DNA of 64,000 nt from Cellulomonas soli (GTDB lineage: Bacteria; Actinomycetota; Actinomycetes; Actinomycetales; Cellulomonadaceae): the NCBI RefSeq assembly GCF_013409305.1, contig NZ_JACBZJ010000001.1, positions 124,001 to 188,000 of the forward strand, given 5' to 3'. The position numbers and the translations under genes were made by a program. This document shows positions 60,433 through 64,000 of the stretch, piece after piece; within the stretch, counting starts at the first letter, position 1; each line of letters opens with the position of its first letter. A model generated the notes under the pieces. It worked only from the letters and a program-made list of their open reading frames with translations, was not told the origin of the DNA and searched no databases.

Positions 60433-61753
60433 AGACCTCGTCGCCGACCGTGATGGCCTGCGCCTCGCCCTGCGCGTCGGCGTGCGGCCGGTGGCCGACG
60501 TGCGCGAGCGTGCGTCCGCCGAGGGCGAGCACCACGATCGCGACGCCGAGCGAGGCGACCGCGCACCAGTAGGGGGCACCTGCTCCGAGCCGGTCGGCGA
60601 TCCGGCCCGCGACCGCCGGGGCGATCGCCCCGCCGAGGAACCGCACCCCGGAGTACGTCGAGGAGGCCACCGAGCGCGGCAGGTCGGTCGCCTCCATGAC
60701 CGTCTCGGTGAGCGCCGTGTTGAGCACCCCGAGGAACAGCCCGCAGGCGATGACGGTGCCGATCAGCACCGACGCCGACCCGACCCCGACGGCCATCACG
60801 ACGAACCCGGCGGCGAGCAGCGCGAACATCGTGAACAGCACCGGTCGCAGCCCGACCCGGCGGGTGAGCTGCGGCGCGACGAAGACCGAGGACACGGCCA
60901 GCGCCAGTCCCCAGCCGAAGAACACCAGTCCGAGCTCGTGCGCCCCGAAGTCCTTCCCGGCTGCGGCCGCGGCGGCCTCGATCGGGTAGGGCGAGTAGGC
61001 GAGCAGCGTGAAGAACGCGAAGTTGTAGAACAGCGCGGTCAGGGCGAGGGTGCGCAGCGCAGGGTTGCGCAGCGCGGCGAGCCCGGCGCCGAGGCCGATG
61101 CGCGGCGCGGGTGCGGCGGGCGCCCGCAGCAGCACGAGCAAGGCGACGAACCCGACGGCCATGAGCGTGGCGGTCCCGAAGAACGGTCCGCGCCAGGACA
61201 CCTCGCCGAGCACCCCGCCGAGCAGCGGCCCGACCGCCATGCCGACGCCGAGCGCCGCCTCGTACAGGATGATCGCCTGCCCGCTGCCCCCGCTGGCAGC
61301 ACCGACGATCGCGGCGAGCGCGGTCGAGATGAACAGGGCGTTCCCAAGCCCCCACCCGCCGCGGAAGGCGATGATCTGCTCGACCGTGCCGGACGCACCG
61401 GCCAGGGCGGCGAACACCACGACGAGGCTCAGGCCCACCAGCAGGGTGCGCCGCACGCCCAGCCGGCTGGAGACGAAACCGGTGAAGAACATCGCGACGG
61501 CGGTGATGAGCAGGTAGCTGGTGAACAGCAGCATGGTCTGCGAGGGCGTCGCGTCGAGCTCGGAGCTGATCGCGGGCAGGATCGGGTCGACCAGCCCGAT
61601 GCCCATGAAGGACACCGCGCAGGCGAAGGCGATCGCCCACACGGCGACGGGTTGCCGCAGGATCGACGGCGCGGGCGCACCGGCCCTGGGTGCGTCCGTG
61701 GGCGTCCGGGTCTGGTGCCCCGTGTCGGGGTCGGTCTCGGCGAGGGTGCTCAT
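60431..61753 (-). CDS. MFS drug exporter
   Basis: The 440-residue transporter has 12 hydrophobic helices and the multidrug-type pattern: helix 1 SFMGIGLVDPILPAISSEL, motif A variant FVSSRLGVRRTLLVG, and motif C-like GVGMAVGPLLGG. It likely exports a toxic small molecule. ATG 61753 follows AAGGAG. The marR gene lies 107 bases upstream in the same direction, so repressor-controlled efflux is likely. Confidence 0.88.
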   Translation of the reverse strand: MSTLAETDPDTGHQTRTPTDAPRAGAPAPSILRQPVAVWAIAFACAVSFMGIGLVDPILPAISSELDATPSQTMLLFTSYLLITAVAMFFTGFVSSRLGVRRTLLVGLSLVVVFAALAGASGTVEQIIAFRGGWGLGNALFISTALAAIVGAASGGSGQAIILYEAALGVGMAVGPLLGGVLGEVSWRGPFFGTATLMAVGFVALLVLLRAPAAPAPRIGLGAGLAALRNPALRTLALTALFYNFAFFTLLAYSPYPIEAAAAAAGKDFGAHELGLVFFGWGLALAVSSVFVAPQLTRRVGLRPVLFTMFALLAAGFVVMAVGVGSASVLIGTVIACGLFLGVLNTALTETVMEATDLPRSVASSTYSGVRFLGGAIAPAVAGRIADRLGAGAPYWCAVASLGVAIVVLALGGRTLAHVGHRPHADAQGEAQAITVGDEV

Positions 61754-61860
61754 GCCGCTCCTTCGTGCCTCGTGCACGGCCCGGGCGTCCGCGCGCGGGC
61801 ACGTCGACGACGCGCTCGGCGCACGTCGTCGGGGCCGCCCTGGATGTGTCGCACCGCCGG

Positions 61861-62319
61861 TCAGGCGGTGGTGGTGCCTGTCGACCGCGGGTCGCTGAGC
61901 TGCTCGAGCAGGTCGGCCGCCCGGTCGAGCACCGCGAGGTCCTCGGCGCTGAGCCGTTCGAGCGCGGGGCGCGCCCGCTCGGCCGCGCGCCCGCGGAAGT
62001 CCTCGAGCTCGGCCCGGCCGGCGTCGGTCAGCTCGACGACGCACGCACGCGCGTCGTCGAGGTCGGCGCGCCGCAGGACCAGACCGTCCTCCTCGAGCCG
62101 GTTGACCGCGGAGGTCATGGCCGGCTGGGAGATGCGTTCGCGGGCGGTCAGCTCGCCGATGCGCAGGGGCCCCTCGTGCTGGAGGTTGGCCAGGACGCGG
62201 ACGGCGACGACCGAGCGCCGCTCGCCCGGTCCGCGCGAGGCGTAGCGGGCGAACCGGCTGCCGTGCACGACGAGGCGCGCGGCGAGCTGGTCGAGGGAGG
62301 TCCCGGTGGGGTCAGGCAC
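61861..62319 (-). CDS. MarR-family regulator
   Basis: A 152-residue MarR protein with the winged helix at residues 30-95 (VLANLQHEGPLRIGELTARE, QPAMTSAVNRLEEDGLVLRR). GTG 62319 has TATGGT six bases upstream, between it and the stop of the sigma factor gene. It probably represses itself and the following exporter. Confidence 0.9.
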   Translation of the reverse strand: MPDPTGTSLDQLAARLVVHGSRFARYASRGPGERRSVVAVRVLANLQHEGPLRIGELTARERISQPAMTSAVNRLEEDGLVLRRADLDDARACVVELTDAGRAELEDFRGRAAERARPALERLSAEDLAVLDRAADLLEQLSDPRSTGTTTA

Positions 62320-62325
62320 GACCCG

Positions 62326-62331
62326 ACCATA
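62326..62331 (-). promoter_or_regulatory. -10 box TATGGT for marR
   Basis: Minus-strand TATGGT ends six bases before GTG 62319 and adjoins the near-palindrome ATCA-G-TGAT at 62331-62339, a possible MarR operator. Confidence 0.5.
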
Positions 62332-62339
62332 TCAGTGAT

Positions 62340-63644
62340 TTATATAGATGATGGATCGATGGTGTTCGCGGCAGGCGTCGCGAGGTCCGCCACCCGGCCG
62401 TTGAGGTAGCGCTGCTCGGGGATGCTCGTGGCCAGCGAGGCCGCGAGCGCGAACGCCTCCCGCGCCCGCTGCGGACGTCCGGCGGCGAGCAGCAGGTGGC
62501 CGTGCACGGCGTGCACCCGGTGCAGCCGCCGCAGCCCCGGCTCGGCCAGGAGCGGCTCGACCATGGCCAGCGCCGCCACCGGGCCCTGCAGCTCGGCGAC
62601 CGCGACCGCGCGGTTGAGCGTCACGACGGGTCCGGGCGCGACGGCCTCGAGCATCCGGTAGAGCAGGTCGATCTGCGCCCAGTCGGTCTGCGCTGCGCTG
62701 GGCGCCTCGTCGTGCACGGCCGCGATCGCCGCCTGCAGCTGGTACGGCCCGACGGGTCCGGCGGGCAGGACGGCCTCGACGAGGGCGACCCCCTCGGCGA
62801 TGCGTGCGCCGTCCCACAGCGCACGGTCCTGCTCGGCCAGCGGGACGAGCGACCCGTCGGGCCGGGTCCGCGCCGGCCGGCGCGCGTCGGTGAGCAGCAG
62901 GAGCGCGAGCAGGCCCGTGACCTCGTCGTCGCCGGGCACGAGCGCGTGCAGCAGCCGGGTCAGGCGCAGCGCCTCCGCCGCGAGCCCAGGATCGGTCAGG
63001 TCGCTGCCGGCGGTGGCCGTGTGCGCCTCGGTGAACGTCAGATAGAGCACCTGCGCGACCACGGCGACCCGCGCCGGCAGCTCGTCGGCCGGCGGCGGGG
63101 CGAACCGCGCACCGACCTCGCGCAGCCGGGCCTTGGCGCGGCTGATCCGCTGGGCCATCGTCGCCTCGGGCACCAGGAACCCGCGCGCGATCTGCGCGGT
63201 CGTGAGCCCGGCGACGGCCCGCAGCGTCAGGGCGACCTGCGAGGGCGCGGCCAGCGCCGGGTGGCAGCACAGCAGCAGCAGGGCGAGCGAGTCGTCACCA
63301 TCGCCGCTGCCGCCGCTGCCGTCGCTGCCGTCGACGACCTGGTCGGCCGCGGGCGCCAGCCACGCGTCCGTGGGCGTGCGGGCGGCAGCGAGCTCCTCGC
63401 GTGCGGCGCGGGCACGGTCCGCCCGCCAGCCGTCGATGAGCCGCCGCGAGGCGACGGTCACCAACCAGGCGCGCGGATCGCGCGGGAGCCCCTCGACGGG
63501 CCACTGGCGCGCGGCGGCGAGCAGCGCCTCCTGCACCGCGTCCTCGCACCGGTCGAAGTCCCCGTACCGGTGCACGAGCGCGGTCAGGACGTGCGGCGCT
63601 GCGGCACGCCACACGTCCTCACCGGTCGTCGACGCCGAGGTCAC
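62340..63644 (-). CDS. ECF sigma factor, ECF42-type with C-terminal extension
   Basis: A 434-residue sigma factor. Region 2 (residues 10-75: VLTALVHRYGDFDRCEDAVQ, EALLAAARQWP, DPRAWLVTVASRRLID) and region 4 (115-185: VALTLRAVAGLTTAQIARGF, LVPEATMAQRISRAKARL) are followed by about 240 residues of helical repeats (LTFTEAH..., LLALLLLTDARR..., YQLQAAIAAVHDEAP) seen in ECF42. The GTG start overlaps the DGPF-type gene stop as GTGA, the standard pairing for this group. No anti-sigma factor is linked; the C-terminal extension is known to be needed for activity in ECF42. Confidence 0.88.
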   Translation of the reverse strand: MTSASTTGEDVWRAAAPHVLTALVHRYGDFDRCEDAVQEALLAAARQWPVEGLPRDPRAWLVTVASRRLIDGWRADRARAAREELAAARTPTDAWLAPAADQVVDGSDGSGGSGDGDDSLALLLLCCHPALAAPSQVALTLRAVAGLTTAQIARGFLVPEATMAQRISRAKARLREVGARFAPPPADELPARVAVVAQVLYLTFTEAHTATAGSDLTDPGLAAEALRLTRLLHALVPGDDEVTGLLALLLLTDARRPARTRPDGSLVPLAEQDRALWDGARIAEGVALVEAVLPAGPVGPYQLQAAIAAVHDEAPSAAQTDWAQIDLLYRMLEAVAPGPVVTLNRAVAVAELQGPVAALAMVEPLLAEPGLRRLHRVHAVHGHLLLAAGRPQRAREAFALAASLATSIPEQRYLNGRVADLATPAANTIDPSSI

Positions 63645-64000
63645 CGGTCGTCGCCGTCGCCCCACATCGCCGGACGCAGCTCGATGACGTCGCCCGGGTG
63701 GGCGAACCGCTCGGCGATCTCCTCGGCGCGCTCGCGCGTGGCGCAGTCGACCTGGAAGAAGCCGGCCAGCTGCTCCTTCGTCTCGGCGTACGGGCCGTCC
63801 GTGGCGACCGAGCCGCCCGCGGCCCACCGGTAGACCGTCGAGGCGGTCGGTGCGGCGAGCGCCTCGGCCATGACGAGCTCCCCGGAGGCGGAGATCTCGC
63901 CCATGAGGGTCTCGAACGTGCCACGGCGCCGCTCGCGCTCGGCGGGGTCCATGGCCCGGCCCTCGGCGGTGAAGTCGCCCGTCGGGTGGCCCCACGGCTC
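63641..64000 (-). CDS. DGPF/YCII-domain protein, cut by the right window edge
   Basis: 119 codons are visible and the frame stays open to base 64000, so the N-terminus is missing; the segment EPWGHPTGDF before the first ATG (63952) fits the family better than an internal start. The family motif is DGPYAETKEQLAGFFQVDC, and AEEIAERFAHPGDVIELRP closes the fold. Such proteins are paired with ECF42 sigma factors and share a YciI-like fold; their role is unsettled. The stop overlaps the sigma start by four bases. Confidence 0.85.
   Translation of the reverse strand, partial: EPWGHPTGDFTAEGRAMDPAERERRRGTFETLMGEISASGELVMAEALAAPTASTVYRWAAGGSVATDGPYAETKEQLAGFFQVDCATRERAEEIAERFAHPGDVIELRPAMWGDGDDR

Noticed and set aside
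1..64000. tRNA, rRNA, CRISPR arrays and complete mobile elements
   Set aside because: I looked for T-loop signatures, spaced repeats and transposases on both strands and saw none; small RNAs cannot be excluded by eye.

Overview
The window is very GC-rich (well over 70%) double-stranded DNA from an actinobacterium. Start codons are often GTG, genes commonly overlap by ATGA or GTGA, and many genes have a TANNNT box only 6-7 bases before the start codon, as in leaderless actinobacterial transcripts. The gene content (respiratory nitrate reductase, quinone-dependent pyruvate dehydrogenase, sucrose phosphorylase, GH43 glycosidase, chemoreceptors) suggests a facultatively anaerobic, probably motile, plant-polymer-using Micrococcales organism of the Cellulomonas type. 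That genus guess is inference. No rRNA, tRNA, CRISPR array, insertion sequence or prophage was recognised.

Layout. 1-13.2 kb is an inorganic-nitrogen respiration island. A copper nitrite reductase-like protein fused to a multi-span membrane domain and an extra cupredoxin, plus an NnrS-like membrane protein, read leftward. A cysteine-rich winged-helix regulator, narK, narG, narH, narJ, narI and a DUF2249 gene read rightward. 13.3-18.9 kb holds a UMF1-type transporter, hydrolase, SRPBCC, S4 and Cys-rich/pentapeptide genes, then an overlapping luxS-mtnN pair closed by a strong terminator. 18.9-24.5 kb has a DUF308 membrane protein, two alpha/beta hydrolases, a CHAP amidase coupled to a 52-codon gene, a soluble chemoreceptor with a CZB domain and a VOC protein. 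24.5-30.1 kb has a Cof-type phosphatase, sucrose phosphorylase, a single-span protein, a 2-hydroxyacid dehydrogenase and a WS/DGAT-like acyltransferase. 30.1-31.5 kb is gene-poor with three small genes.

31.5-36.8 kb is a two-component system divergent from a LolA-like lipoprotein-carrier-type protein and an ABC exporter. 36.8-43.2 kb has a soluble MCP-tip/Cache protein, RlmC, a TetR regulator divergent from a second ABC exporter with three palindromes between them, and a HAD hydrolase. 43.4-49.9 kb has a SulP transporter, a class II amidotransferase, a hydrolase, a CotH-like lipoprotein, and a MarR regulator divergent from a quinone oxidoreductase over two identical operator-like palindromes. 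50-56 kb has a transmembrane chemoreceptor, a double-RCK potassium channel, a TetR regulator and poxB. 56-64 kb has VOC proteins (one fused to a pterin dehydratase-like domain), a membrane protein with an Asp-box domain, an intracellular GH43 enzyme under a LacI-like operator, an MFS/MarR pair and an ECF42-type sigma factor with its DGPF partner cut by the window edge.

How it fits together. Nitrate enters by NarK, is reduced on the cytoplasmic side by NarGHI and could be reduced onward to NO by the copper enzyme, with the regulator between them as the likely redox or NO switch. LuxS and MtnN recycle S-adenosylhomocysteine. PoxB and NarGHI both work with the quinone pool. Several small regulons look self-contained because regulator, target and palindromic operators lie side by side.
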